Assembly (NCBI GenBank): GCA_039817415.1
Contig: JBCBVV010000018.1
Coordinates: 1-64,000, forward strand
DNA: 64,000 nucleotides
DNA from: JALEFZ01 sp039817415
GTDB taxonomy: Bacteria; Bacteroidota; Bacteroidia; J057
Reading direction: 5' to 3'
The notes under the pieces were generated by a model, which made no database searches, was not told the DNA's origin, and saw only the letters and a program-made list of their open reading frames with translations. Position numbers and translations under genes: made by a program. How positions within the stretch are numbered: position 1 is the first letter of the stretch; each line of letters starts with the position of its first letter. This document shows positions 16,085 through 25,263 of this stretch, one piece after another.

Positions 16085-19000
16085 ATGAAGAACCTAAATT
16101 ATATAACACTAATTTGTCATTTCACCATACTGAGTATCATGATTCCTTTCCCTCTATTAGCTCAGCAAGAGTGGATTCTCAGTTTAACACCTATTGATGA
16201 ATCGGAGGAACCCACCAATTTAAGAGAGAGTATTCTCAATTATTTTGAATCTCCTGATGCTGTTGCACTTCCACCTGGATTTGACCTTGAAAATTTGCTT
16301 TCCTTCAATGAAGAGGCCTTTGATAACAAGAAACTTCAATGGCTAAAAGATTATATTCAATCAGGAGGAGAAATCCCTGTTCCATTACATTATTTCGACC
16401 CTGAATTTCTTAGGAATGAAAACAGTCAAAATCTTATTTCGGAGTATCTATCTGGTAATACAGAGATGGACAGGGCAGCCGAAGCATATGAAAAGTGGCT
16501 GGAGAAAAAAAAACAAGAGTTACTGGAAAGGTGTAAAACTCAATATGACATCCAGGGCTGGGAAAGTGTAGGACCACGTTCAATTGGGGGAAGAACCTTT
16601 GCATTATTAGTTGATCCCAATGACTCGAAGGGTCGTAAAGTATGGGCGGGTTCTTCTACAGCTGGGCTGTGGATGAATGAAAATGTTTTTGACCAGAAAT
16701 CTCCTTGGTCTCAAATAAAGGCCTTCTGGGATGATCCACAAATATCTGACATTTCGTTTGACACTAATAATCCAAAAACCCTGTACGTTTGTACGGGTAG
16801 AGAGGGTGGCTATAAAAGTAAAGGATTCTGGAGATCTTTAGATGCTGGAAAAACCTGGAATCTGGTATCTACTTCCTCAACGTATCCAGCCTTGGGGTAT
16901 ACGTACGATATGATTGTTAATCCCGAAGATGGGGCAATTTACATTGGATCTTCGTGGAGAGGGGGTGTCCTGATCAAGTCTACCGACAGAGGTAAAACTT
17001 GGAGAACAGTCATCTCAAATAGAGGAATAATCCAGGATATGGAACTTGGCTCGAACAATATCCTTTTTGTTGCAATCAACCGTAATGGTGTTTTTAGGGC
17101 AAATAATTCACAGCCAGAATCATTTAGAGATTTCATTAGACTCGGAAATGGGTTTCCAAACCCAACAAATTTTGGCCGAGTAGAAATTGCTATTGCTCCT
17201 TCGGATGAAGATAAAATATATGCATTTATAGATACATTCAGAGTTGTAGATGGTTCAAATAGAGTAAAAGGCGTATACGTATCCCAGGATCGTGGTAATA
17301 ATTGGACATTCAGGTCATTTGGCATGAGCAATACTGTAGGAGACAGCATCCAAAAATATACTGAATTTGCCTTTCATACCATGGCCGCAAAGGTTCATCC
17401 TACTGATCCAGATGTTGTCTTCTTTGGAGGACAAAGTTTATTAAGAAGTTTAGATGGCGGAGCTACATGGGACTGGCATACTACCTGGATAAAGAACTCC
17501 CAGTACGGATTTCCATATATGCATGCTGATCTTCATCAAATTTATTTCCATCCTCAACATCCTGATACAGCATTATTTGTGAATGACGGTGGAGTTTATT
17601 TCTCAGATAATTCTCGCACTCCTTTAAAGGTAAAGGCCAATATTTTTGAATCGAATTTAAATTACCATGTTACACAATTTTATTGGGTGGATTTTCACCC
17701 TGAACTTGATCGCTTTATTGGAGGGTCACAGGACAATGGAATTATTCGTATTGATGAATCAAAGCGCGGATTTGAACCCCTAAATGGGGGTGGAGATGGG
17801 GGGTTTGTAGCTATTGATCAAGATTCTCCAGAGATAGAACTGGGGTGTAACAATTTTGGTAACTGTAAAGTCTGGGTCTATGATCCTCATAATAATAAAC
17901 TTTCCTACATGAAAAGTTTATCATTTGCTAGAGCTAACCTAATTAACCCAGCAGGGTATGATCATAAGGAAGATATCTTTATCAATCCTATCAGGAATGA
18001 AGAGTTGATATTTACCAAACTTAAACCCAACCCGAAGAATCCCCGAAGCTTTAGAGCCAGGGTAGATACTCTTATTGGGTCAAGAATCTCCTGCCTAGTT
18101 GGTTCCCCTTTTACCCAAGCAGGTATTTCAAAAATATTTTTGGGAACTGAAAATGGTACAATTTATTCTGTCTCAAATCCTCAATCTTCATCCAATGTGA
18201 TACTCACCCAGCTTCCGACTCGAGTCTTTAACTTACCTCAAAATAGGTATATGAGGGATATTATTTGGGGAGCTAGTGAAGATGAAATGGTAGTTCTCCT
18301 AGGCTCATTTGGAATTGATGGAATTTATGAGACCAAGGATGGAGGGGTAAATTGGGAATCCAAACAAGGAGACCTACCTCAGCAACCAATTTATGCTTTC
18401 AGCAGAAACCCTAAAAATAGAAAGGAGGCTGTTGTTGCATCATTTTTTGGAGTGTTTCTTACAGAAAATTTTGACGCAGAAGTTGTTTCATGGAGGCCTC
18501 TTTATGAAGGCCTTGGTCAAATACGATCTAGAAGTATTAGGTATAAGAAAGATGGGACGCTTGTATTAGGGACATATGGAGGAGGAGTATTTAAGAAAGG
18601 AAATACGGCCGTCGAACCTAATAGGTATAAGACTCCTTACACAGAAGACTTTTCTCAGACCCTAAATTTTATTACCCGTTGGGAATGGGATACTTGTAAT
18701 TCGGATGAAAAAAGAGGGTGGACTTACAAATCTACTTACAGAAATTCACCAGGGTCTATGCTCAATATTCAACAAAAAGAAGGCTGTATGGTATCTGAAA
18801 ACTGGAAATATCGATCCGAATACGAAATTTACGATAACTTGACCTCTCCTATTATCGACCTAAGCGGATCAAATAGGCCCTTTTTGTCCTTTGATTATGC
18901 GTATCCTAAATCAGATAGAACTATGGTGGACAGATTGGAAATAGATATTTCTCTTGATGGAGGATCTACATGGGTAAATCTTTGGAGAAGGGAAGGGGAA

Positions 19001-19213
19001 GATTTAGCTACCATAGAGGCTCGCTGGGGGAAAAAATATGAGCCCTCAGATGAGGATTGGAATGATATTCTTATTCCGCTTAACAATTATTCAGGGCAAA
19101 AGTCTGCCATATTTAGATTTAGAACCAATGGGATTCATATGAGCAATGACCTTTGGTTGGATAAGATATTTATTGGTGACATCACCCTAAGTTTAGGGGC
19201 AGGCAATCATTAA
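16085..19213 (+). CDS. Secreted Asp-box (BNR/sortilin-like) beta-propeller protein
   Basis: The 1042 residues start with a signal peptide (to about residue 27, ...FPLLAQQ). Asp-box motifs SxDxGxTW appear near residues 249 (SLDAGKTW), 298 (STDRGKTW), 399 (SQDRGNNW), 454 (SLDGGATW) and 749 (TKDGGVNW). They mark turns of one or two seven-bladed propellers similar to VPS10/sortilin or sialidase-type folds. Residues about 855-1042 form a separate beta-sandwich-like region around LDGGSTWVNLW (956). Enzymatic residues cannot be assigned, so it may be a binding protein. No T9SS sorting domain is seen at the C-terminus (ends LGAGNH). It lies 78 bp after the T9SS cargo gene and is followed by a strong terminator. 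Confidence 0.87.
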   Translation: MKNLNYITLICHFTILSIMIPFPLLAQQEWILSLTPIDESEEPTNLRESILNYFESPDAVALPPGFDLENLLSFNEEAFDNKKLQWLKDYIQSGGEIPVPLHYFDPEFLRNENSQNLISEYLSGNTEMDRAAEAYEKWLEKKKQELLERCKTQYDIQGWESVGPRSIGGRTFALLVDPNDSKGRKVWAGSSTAGLWMNENVFDQKSPWSQIKAFWDDPQISDISFDTNNPKTLYVCTGREGGYKSKGFWRSLDAGKTWNLVSTSSTYPALGYTYDMIVNPEDGAIYIGSSWRGGVLIKSTDRGKTWRTVISNRGIIQDMELGSNNILFVAINRNGVFRANNSQPESFRDFIRLGNGFPNPTNFGRVEIAIAPSDEDKIYAFIDTFRVVDGSNRVKGVYVSQDRGNNWTFRSFGMSNTVGDSIQKYTEFAFHTMAAKVHPTDPDVVFFGGQSLLRSLDGGATWDWHTTWIKNSQYGFPYMHADLHQIYFHPQHPDTALFVNDGGVYFSDNSRTPLKVKANIFESNLNYHVTQFYWVDFHPELDRFIGGSQDNGIIRIDESKRGFEPLNGGGDGGFVAIDQDSPEIELGCNNFGNCKVWVYDPHNNKLSYMKSLSFARANLINPAGYDHKEDIFINPIRNEELIFTKLKPNPKNPRSFRARVDTLIGSRISCLVGSPFTQAGISKIFLGTENGTIYSVSNPQSSSNVILTQLPTRVFNLPQNRYMRDIIWGASEDEMVVLLGSFGIDGIYETKDGGVNWESKQGDLPQQPIYAFSRNPKNRKEAVVASFFGVFLTENFDAEVVSWRPLYEGLGQIRSRSIRYKKDGTLVLGTYGGGVFKKGNTAVEPNRYKTPYTEDFSQTLNFITRWEWDTCNSDEKRGWTYKSTYRNSPGSMLNIQQKEGCMVSENWKYRSEYEIYDNLTSPIIDLSGSNRPFLSFDYAYPKSDRTMVDRLEIDISLDGGSTWVNLWRREGEDLATIEARWGKKYEPSDEDWNDILIPLNNYSGQKSAIFRFRTNGIHMSNDLWLDKIFIGDITLSLGAGNH

Positions 19214-19313
19214 ATAAAGCTTGAAACGCCCCCGAATCCAGGGAGTTTTAAGTGATTTAGAATAGTTTTTAGAAGAATCGACGCTTAAAATCATTGGATT
19301 TAATCAAGTTCCC

Positions 19314-19348
19314 AAAGGCAAGCCCATCACATGAGCTTGCCTTTTTTT
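19314..19348 (+). terminator. Terminator after the Asp-box protein gene
   Basis: AAAGGCAAGC (19314-19323) pairs with GCTTGCCTTT (19335-19344), and the T tract runs to 19348. The rest of the 296-bp gap to 19509 shows no credible gene. Confidence 0.85.
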
Positions 19349-19509
19349 ATGTTCTGTGTTGATGCTTTTCCCTCCCCTCCGTCTTATACCCTCACACATC
19401 AGAAAAGCGCATTTCAAGTGTGAGGAGACTGCCGAAAATCCCCAACAGAGTAGGCCGAGCAAGTCGAAAATCGAAAGAGTAGACATTTTATCTATCAACA
19501 CAAGAGAAC

Positions 19510-20208
19510 ATGAAGAATCCAATTATTTTCATCCTCATGGCCCTGATAGGCCTACAAGCAACTGCACAAGAGTTGTTATCTCCTTCCTTTACTTTTTCTC
19601 ATAAGAAAACAGCTTACATCACCTTGATGGACGGTACAGAACTCAAGGGAAATGTAGATAAGATCAAAAGAGAAAAGGGCTTGATTGAAGAAATAAAATT
19701 CGTAGATGGAAGCGGCAAGAAATACAAACTCAAAGCTGGGGATGTCAAAGAGATGTACCTTCCTCCAAGTGGAGTTGATAAATTGTCCCGCGCCATGAAC
19801 ATCGCCAACGATGCCAGAAAGTGGAACAACGAAAGCATGAATAGCGACCTTCTGAATAAGAATTATGTGTATTTCGAAAATGCTCAAGTCAAGATCAAAA
19901 AGAAGGAGCTTACCCTTCTCATGCAGCTGCTCAACCCTACCTTCAGCAAGTCTGTTAAGGTATATCATGACCCTTATGCCAAAGAAACAGCTTCACTAGG
20001 CGTAGGAGGAGTGAAGGTCGCAGGTGGAGATGCCAAATCCTATTTCATCGCCCTCAACAACCAAGCTGCCTTCAAGCTCACCAAAAAGAAGTATAAAGAG
20101 GAATTTCTTCTCCTTTGGAAGACTTGTGGTCAAATGAAGACCTCTTTCCCCGATATCAAGTGGACCGAACTCACGCAGCACATCACGACCTTTACAGATT
20201 GCCAATAA
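19510..20208 (+). CDS. Secreted protein of unknown function, DGTELKG-type
   Basis: I do not recognise the family. The 232-residue product has a signal peptide (MKNPIIFILMALIGLQATAQ). It then shows a short beta-rich segment with DGTELKGNVDKIKREKG and a strand-rich middle, and a C-terminal helical part containing C...C (LLWKTCGQMKTSFPDIKW to FTDCQ). A similar order, a strand pair around a polar G followed by Y...L...C and a C-terminal D-C pair, appears at the end of the protein at 23607-25226, suggesting distant homology. It precedes the two LamG/TonB_C genes. A periplasmic or surface location is likely. Confidence 0.75.
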   Translation: MKNPIIFILMALIGLQATAQELLSPSFTFSHKKTAYITLMDGTELKGNVDKIKREKGLIEEIKFVDGSGKKYKLKAGDVKEMYLPPSGVDKLSRAMNIANDARKWNNESMNSDLLNKNYVYFENAQVKIKKKELTLLMQLLNPTFSKSVKVYHDPYAKETASLGVGGVKVAGGDAKSYFIALNNQAAFKLTKKKYKEEFLLLWKTCGQMKTSFPDIKWTELTQHITTFTDCQ

Positions 20209-20220
20209 ATCCTTGTACGT

Positions 20221-20249
20221 CCTTTTCCCTGCGGGGGAAAGGGCTTTTT
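20221..20249 (+). terminator. Terminator between the unknown secreted gene and the LamG/TonB_C genes
   Basis: CCTTTTCCC (20221-20229) pairs with GGGAAAGGG (20235-20243) with one G-U pair, then CTTTTT. It supports the start of the next gene at 20276 rather than at 20213. Confidence 0.75.
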
Positions 20250-20275
20250 CCTATATTCATTCCAATAAAAATCAC

Positions 20276-22003
20276 ATGAGACATCTAATCATATTCCTGA
20301 TGAGCTGTATGCTTGTCAGTACCTTGCCAGCCCAAAAGAGATCGGCCAACTTTACCGGCACAGAATCATACCTAAGAGTGGATCATTCTACATCCCTCAA
20401 AATGTATGACGCAATGACCTTTGCTTGTTGGGTCTACCCATCAGATGAGATCTTCAGAAAAAACGCCACCATCATGGCCAAGGAAGGGGAATACGAACTG
20501 GCCATTTTCCCTAAAGGAGAACTAAAATTTGCCTTTGCCAACTACAGGCCAGGATGGAAATGGACGACAACGGAGGTATTTATTCCCTACGATCAATGGA
20601 CACATATCGCTATTACGTATAAGCTAGGGCTTATTCGCACCTACATCAATGGTGAATTACGAAATACCTATAGTGGAGCAGGTTATATAAGGGACATTGA
20701 CATGAAACTCAATGAATTCTGGATAGGGAACCGACAAGGAAAACTCACACATAGCCATTGGAATACCGCTTATGAAGGCCTAATGGACGAAGTAGCCTTA
20801 TGGAACCGAGACTTAAGCAAAGAAGAGATTCAGAAAATCTGGAACTATCCCGTCGATCCCAATGCTCATGGTCTATTGGCTTACTACAACTTTGATGGCA
20901 AAATGAAGGACAAGTTGCTTGTCAATGACAAGGCGTCTTCAGGAGGAGCGCAAAAAGCCTATCTCGCTAGGTTCAACGGAGGTGAAAAGAGGATCTCCTT
21001 TGAGAAAAAGAACCTCCCTCCACTTATCAGCAAGAAAGCCCTTGTTCTCCCCATTGAACGCTTTGAGTACGGCGTATCCAGCGTAGATGGGACCCTTCTC
21101 AAAAGTAACAAGGGTGGGTATGGAAAGGACCTTGCTCGTTTGCCTTTCGGAACAAAATGCTTGTCGACCATCAAACCTGGCCAACGTCTCTACTTTGGTC
21201 AACTGATGGATGTAATCGTGAAACTGGAAGATGGTTCCGAACTTGAAGGCTTTGTGTACAACCAGCACCTGACCAAATGGAAAGAAATAGAAAAACAACT
21301 AGCTATCGAAAAGGACCTAGCCGCGGGTAAAGTGGTCCACATCACAGAAACACAGGATGAAGCGGTTGAAGTAGAAGAGATAGCTGCCGTACAAGACTTG
21401 TCTGAGATGGATACTTTTGAAACGGTAGAAGATGATGGAGTTATCGAAGAATTGGCAGATGCTCCTGTGAGGGTAGAGGCAGAAGAAGATCAAGCAGATA
21501 TGATGCTGAATGATGACGGTACAGTGGAAGTCCTTGAATTAAGTGATGCTCCTTCCATTGGATTTGAAGATGTAGCGGTACAAGAAGTATCAGAAGACCC
21601 ACCAATGCCCTTAGAGGAGCTGGATGAGGTCCCTGATCTTGGAGTTATGGACCCAGATCATGAAGTGAAGAGCTCGACAATGGCCCAAGAAAATACCATA
21701 CCAACAGCTGATGAAATCATTCCGGTCTCTGTGTATCCAATTGAACAGAATCACAACAAAATTCAAAAGAGAATTGGCTACCCTCAAAAAGCGCGTGAAT
21801 ACAAATTGAAGGGCCATGTTCCCCTTAGAGTCTTGATTGATAAGGAAGGAAGATATGTCCGTCATATCCGAAAGGGAAGATCCAATAACATCCTATACGA
21901 GGCAGTAGAAGAACACATTCAGGACCTGCGATGGTCGCCTGCGATGCACAATGGGAAAGCCATCTATTTTTGGGTTAATGTTAATTTTTATGTGGGATAC
22001 TAG
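20276..22003 (+). CDS. Secreted LamG/SH3-like/TonB C-terminal fusion protein 1
   Basis: From ATG 20276 the protein has 575 residues; a longer start at 20213 runs through a terminator. After a signal peptide (HLIIFLMSCMLVSTLPAQ) comes a concanavalin-like LamG domain (about 25-215) with features such as SLKMYDAMTFACWVYP, DQWTHIAITY, INGELRNTY and LMDEVALWNRDLS. An SH3-like segment lies near 270-345, followed by a very acidic E/D-rich linker with a repeated E-L-x-D-A-P motif. The last ~95 residues are a TonB C-terminal domain: IGYPQKAREYKLKGHVPLRVLID, then LRWSPAMHNGKAIYFWVNVNF. There is no N-terminal TM anchor as in true TonB, so it cannot simply couple to ExbBD. The domain may be used for binding instead. 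It is 30 bp upstream of a paralogue with the same layout. Confidence 0.85.
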   Translation: MRHLIIFLMSCMLVSTLPAQKRSANFTGTESYLRVDHSTSLKMYDAMTFACWVYPSDEIFRKNATIMAKEGEYELAIFPKGELKFAFANYRPGWKWTTTEVFIPYDQWTHIAITYKLGLIRTYINGELRNTYSGAGYIRDIDMKLNEFWIGNRQGKLTHSHWNTAYEGLMDEVALWNRDLSKEEIQKIWNYPVDPNAHGLLAYYNFDGKMKDKLLVNDKASSGGAQKAYLARFNGGEKRISFEKKNLPPLISKKALVLPIERFEYGVSSVDGTLLKSNKGGYGKDLARLPFGTKCLSTIKPGQRLYFGQLMDVIVKLEDGSELEGFVYNQHLTKWKEIEKQLAIEKDLAAGKVVHITETQDEAVEVEEIAAVQDLSEMDTFETVEDDGVIEELADAPVRVEAEEDQADMMLNDDGTVEVLELSDAPSIGFEDVAVQEVSEDPPMPLEELDEVPDLGVMDPDHEVKSSTMAQENTIPTADEIIPVSVYPIEQNHNKIQKRIGYPQKAREYKLKGHVPLRVLIDKEGRYVRHIRKGRSNNILYEAVEEHIQDLRWSPAMHNGKAIYFWVNVNFYVGY

Positions 22004-22033
22004 GCTGAAGAAGCCTTTCTAACATACTTATCT

Positions 22034-23554
22034 ATGAGAAGCATACTGTGGATACTTTTGTGTACGGCCCTACAAATCTCTTGGGCGCAACAGGGGGCGG
22101 CAGACTTTAGAAATACCTCCTCCTATATACAGGTGCCTAATGATGCAGCAAACAGTTGGAGAGATGAAGGCACCGTGGCTTGCTGGGTAAAACCAAGCCC
22201 CGATAACAATGGGGTTGCATATGGAACCCTAATCGCAAAAGGAGGAGAATACCAATTGTTATTAAACCAAGATGGAGAAATACGCTATTGTTTGGGCGTG
22301 AAGAAACCTGGCTGGACCTACATCAAAACCGGAGTCGTCATTCCTCCTGATAAATGGACGCACCTTGCCCTTACATACAATAGGGGTGAAACAGTCCTCT
22401 ATGTAAACGGGAGTCAAGCACATACTACTCGTACTTCTCCTTTTATAACTGACCTCAGCAGAGTACACAATGAATTATGGATAGGTAACCAGGAAGGTGC
22501 TAGAAACCGTCCTGATTGGCAAACTGCCTATGAAGGATTAATAGATGAGGTAGAGATTTGGAATAAGGGCCTGAATCCAGCAGAAGTAGCCATGACCTAC
22601 TGCAGAAGAGAAGCCGCCGCAGACCAACAGCAATTGGTTTATTATGACTTTGATTCCCGTCAAGCAGGAGACTTCGGCTGGGACCGCGGCCATGGAGGGG
22701 GCATTCAAATTGGCGTAGTCAGAAGGCTTACACCTGATGGGTCTATTGACTTGCGAAATACTCAAGAACAAGCCCCTAGTTTGACAGACATCGATTTTTT
22801 AACCAAAAAGGGAATGAGGCCCTTTGCCATACGCAAGAATCGTAGCGCTAAACTCTACATGGGCAATTCAACTCAATCTAGCGTGATTAGAGACCTAGCC
22901 GTAGGTACTATTGTGTATTCTGCTATCCCCTTGCACCCAGAAGCTCCAAATGGCAAGTTCATGAAAGCTTATGTTCCTAATAAAAAAGGTAAAAGAGAAA
23001 TAGGCTTTGTCTTTTCGAAAGACTTACAGGCAATTCCTGGCGAACTTCCCGGAAAAAAGAATTCCATTTTTATTGAAAAGGAAGAAGCGCCTCAAGAGGA
23101 AGTTACTTTTGCTCGTATCGAAGAACTAAAGGAGATCCCCTCCCCTGAGAGCCTTGAAGAAGATAAGCCCATAACTGTTATGGCAGAGCTTTCAGATGCG
23201 CCCAATTTTGGGGGAGTTGAGGAAGTGGATAATACCACTCAGGAGCCCAGTATCTACGAGTCCATTGCCGTAACAGTTATGCCTTACTGCCTGAATTTCA
23301 CTCAGATCCGGCTTAAAATTGGCTATCCTGATCATATCAAGAAGGAAAAAATCATCGGGAGCGTCATCATGCGTGTGCTGGTTGATGAGAATGGAAAGTA
23401 TGTTCGTCATCAACTCCACAACAAGACAGCACATCCCAAACTCATTGAAGTGGTGGAGCCCTATGTATCTCAACTGCAGTTTCGCCCAGCCAGAAATGGA
23501 AGCGTTCCAATCAAATGCTGGACCAATGTGCGCTTTGCCTTTGCCAGCAATTAA
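22034..23554 (+). CDS. Secreted LamG/SH3-like/TonB C-terminal fusion protein 2
   Basis: The 506-residue paralogue of the preceding gene keeps the same order: signal peptide (to ...LQISWAQ), LamG domain (about 20-205; TVACWVKPSPD, DKWTHLALTYNRG, YVNGSQ, LIDEVEIWNKGL), SH3-like module (about 268-335; NRSAKLYMGNSTQSSVIRDL and EIGFVFSKDLQ), short acidic linker with MAELSDAPNFGG, and TonB_C domain (about 412-506; IGYPDHIKKEKIIGSVIMRVLVD). The linker is much shorter than in paralogue 1. It is in the same transcription unit and ends at a bidirectional terminator. TonB_C in soluble proteins may act as a binding fold; this is inference. Confidence 0.85.
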   Translation: MRSILWILLCTALQISWAQQGAADFRNTSSYIQVPNDAANSWRDEGTVACWVKPSPDNNGVAYGTLIAKGGEYQLLLNQDGEIRYCLGVKKPGWTYIKTGVVIPPDKWTHLALTYNRGETVLYVNGSQAHTTRTSPFITDLSRVHNELWIGNQEGARNRPDWQTAYEGLIDEVEIWNKGLNPAEVAMTYCRREAAADQQQLVYYDFDSRQAGDFGWDRGHGGGIQIGVVRRLTPDGSIDLRNTQEQAPSLTDIDFLTKKGMRPFAIRKNRSAKLYMGNSTQSSVIRDLAVGTIVYSAIPLHPEAPNGKFMKAYVPNKKGKREIGFVFSKDLQAIPGELPGKKNSIFIEKEEAPQEEVTFARIEELKEIPSPESLEEDKPITVMAELSDAPNFGGVEEVDNTTQEPSIYESIAVTVMPYCLNFTQIRLKIGYPDHIKKEKIIGSVIMRVLVDENGKYVRHQLHNKTAHPKLIEVVEPYVSQLQFRPARNGSVPIKCWTNVRFAFASN

Positions 23555-23556
23555 CA

Positions 23557-23597
23557 AAATTCCTCCATCCTACATTTGCATCGGGATGGAGGAATTT
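23557..23597. terminator. Bidirectional terminator between convergent genes
   Basis: A perfect 14-bp stem (23557-23570 with 23584-23597) lies between convergent genes. AT-rich bases on both ends of the stem allow it to work in both directions. Confidence 0.8.
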
Positions 23598-23606
23598 CAT
23601 TTCACC

Positions 23607-25226
23607 CTAATCACACCCATCGTAGTCCTCAACCAACTGAATCAAATCATCTTTTCGAAGCTGATAGTGTCCCAATTTAGCCTTCATTTTCACGCCTAGG
23701 CAAGCACTGACATAAGTAGTCAATGCCTCTGGATACTTATCCAGAGCCTTCATCTCCATTAAATTTACGGGCGGAATGTCTACCAAATCATGTTTGAGCA
23801 AGAGAAATTCAACTACGCCCTGGTTGGTGTATTGATATAAGCTTATGCCCTTCCCCCTCTTCACAACTTCTAGCATATCAAACGTTTGCCCATTCGACAA
23901 GGGAAAAGACCTTACCTCAAATTCAATGGTCTCCAGTTTCACCCCTGCCACCTTATCCGGATTGTAGTTGGTAAGTTTGGTCGTGTCTTCCAAATCTCTT
24001 AACCGAAGGTTGCTTAACAAGCCCGCAGAGTTATAAGAAGGAAGTATGATACCCTTTTTCCATTCTCCCGATTTAAGGGTGAGGGTCCCCACCTTTTCTT
24101 GTAGTTCTTTAGAGAGCTTCTCTTTCGCTGCTTCTTGATTGGCGATTGTTTCTAGCCTTTCTTGAATACCTGTGATGTCATATCGATCTACAAACAGGGT
24201 CTTTTTGCTGGTAACAGCTTCCATCCTAGGCTTCATCTCATCAATGAGATTTTTTTGAATTTTGCTATATGCCCTAAACATCCGCTTGCTTTCCATCTGG
24301 GCAATTCGGTCGTAATAGAACTCAGCTTTTTCAATCAAACCCAAATAGGCATACATCCTTGAAAGGCTATAGTTTACTGCAAAATAGAGCATTTGTTCCT
24401 TCTTTTGACCAGGATCAAACTCGTTGCTCAATCTTTCCCAATCTCTTAGAAAGGGGGCCATTTTGAGTCTTGCCTCTTCTTGTGAAACGTGTAATTCACC
24501 TGCCTTTACCATTTCCTTGATTTTGGGGAAAGATTCGGTGAAGCCTTCTATCCCATACTTTTCCCCCTTTTTGATGGAGGTAAAACCAGGGCTTGCCTCA
24601 TATTTATAGCGATAGGTGAGTTCGTCCTTTAGTTTATTTCCGATGTATGTGTAGCCATTTTTGAGGCTGGCTGATACGGCAAACAAATGGCTCTTTTCAA
24701 TGGTCCGATTGTAATTGTAATCTAGTTCTGCCAGGGATTTTGAATCCCTCCCTACTACCGTGATCCGATCCTTGTCCAAAGAATAAACAGTTTCTGACCT
24801 CATGGTTTGCCTTACCCCATCTACGATTTCATAGTACATATACATCTTGATGCGAACCCGATACTGATACCTTTTTTCTTTAACCGTAGAATCGCCCCGC
24901 CTGACATCCACTTCGTATTCCTCAAGATTTTTCGAGCTAATGGCCCCTCCTGAAATCGCAATTCTGATTTCAAAATCACCCTGTTTATCCAAGTATTCAT
25001 AGCCATTTAGGTCAAGAAAATTTTGTTGAACGGAACTCACAGCCAAGGCTTGTTTGCCAGCAAATCCAGCAGTTTTCTGGTAAATGGAATAGGTTTTAAA
25101 ATTGCCTTGTAGGGGATTAGAAGGAGGAATTTGATATTCAAAAGGTCCTACCATCAACTTCCAGGATTGGGCTGAGGAAGCCAATGCAATCAGTGTAATC
25201 AGGAGGGTAAATAGAATTCTCTTCAT
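23607..25226 (-). CDS. Secreted protein of unknown function with C-terminal module like the 232-aa protein
   Basis: The ATG at 25226 gives a signal peptide (MKRILFTLLITLIALASSAQ) and a 539-residue product; a start 23 codons earlier would bury it. I do not recognise the family. Residues to about 230 are beta-rich with YEVDVRRGDSTVKEKRY. About 230-375 is helical (KEQMLYFAVNYSLSRMYAYLG) and includes coiled segments. The last ~150 residues contain a strand region and YVSACLGVKMKAKLG to YDGCD, resembling the C-terminus of the protein at 19510-20208. It is probably periplasmic or surface-exposed. Confidence 0.75.
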   Translation of the reverse strand: MKRILFTLLITLIALASSAQSWKLMVGPFEYQIPPSNPLQGNFKTYSIYQKTAGFAGKQALAVSSVQQNFLDLNGYEYLDKQGDFEIRIAISGGAISSKNLEEYEVDVRRGDSTVKEKRYQYRVRIKMYMYYEIVDGVRQTMRSETVYSLDKDRITVVGRDSKSLAELDYNYNRTIEKSHLFAVSASLKNGYTYIGNKLKDELTYRYKYEASPGFTSIKKGEKYGIEGFTESFPKIKEMVKAGELHVSQEEARLKMAPFLRDWERLSNEFDPGQKKEQMLYFAVNYSLSRMYAYLGLIEKAEFYYDRIAQMESKRMFRAYSKIQKNLIDEMKPRMEAVTSKKTLFVDRYDITGIQERLETIANQEAAKEKLSKELQEKVGTLTLKSGEWKKGIILPSYNSAGLLSNLRLRDLEDTTKLTNYNPDKVAGVKLETIEFEVRSFPLSNGQTFDMLEVVKRGKGISLYQYTNQGVVEFLLLKHDLVDIPPVNLMEMKALDKYPEALTTYVSACLGVKMKAKLGHYQLRKDDLIQLVEDYDGCD

Positions 25227-25263
25227 GTTGCGTTTTTGTGTGATTAGGGTAAAAAGACCGCAT

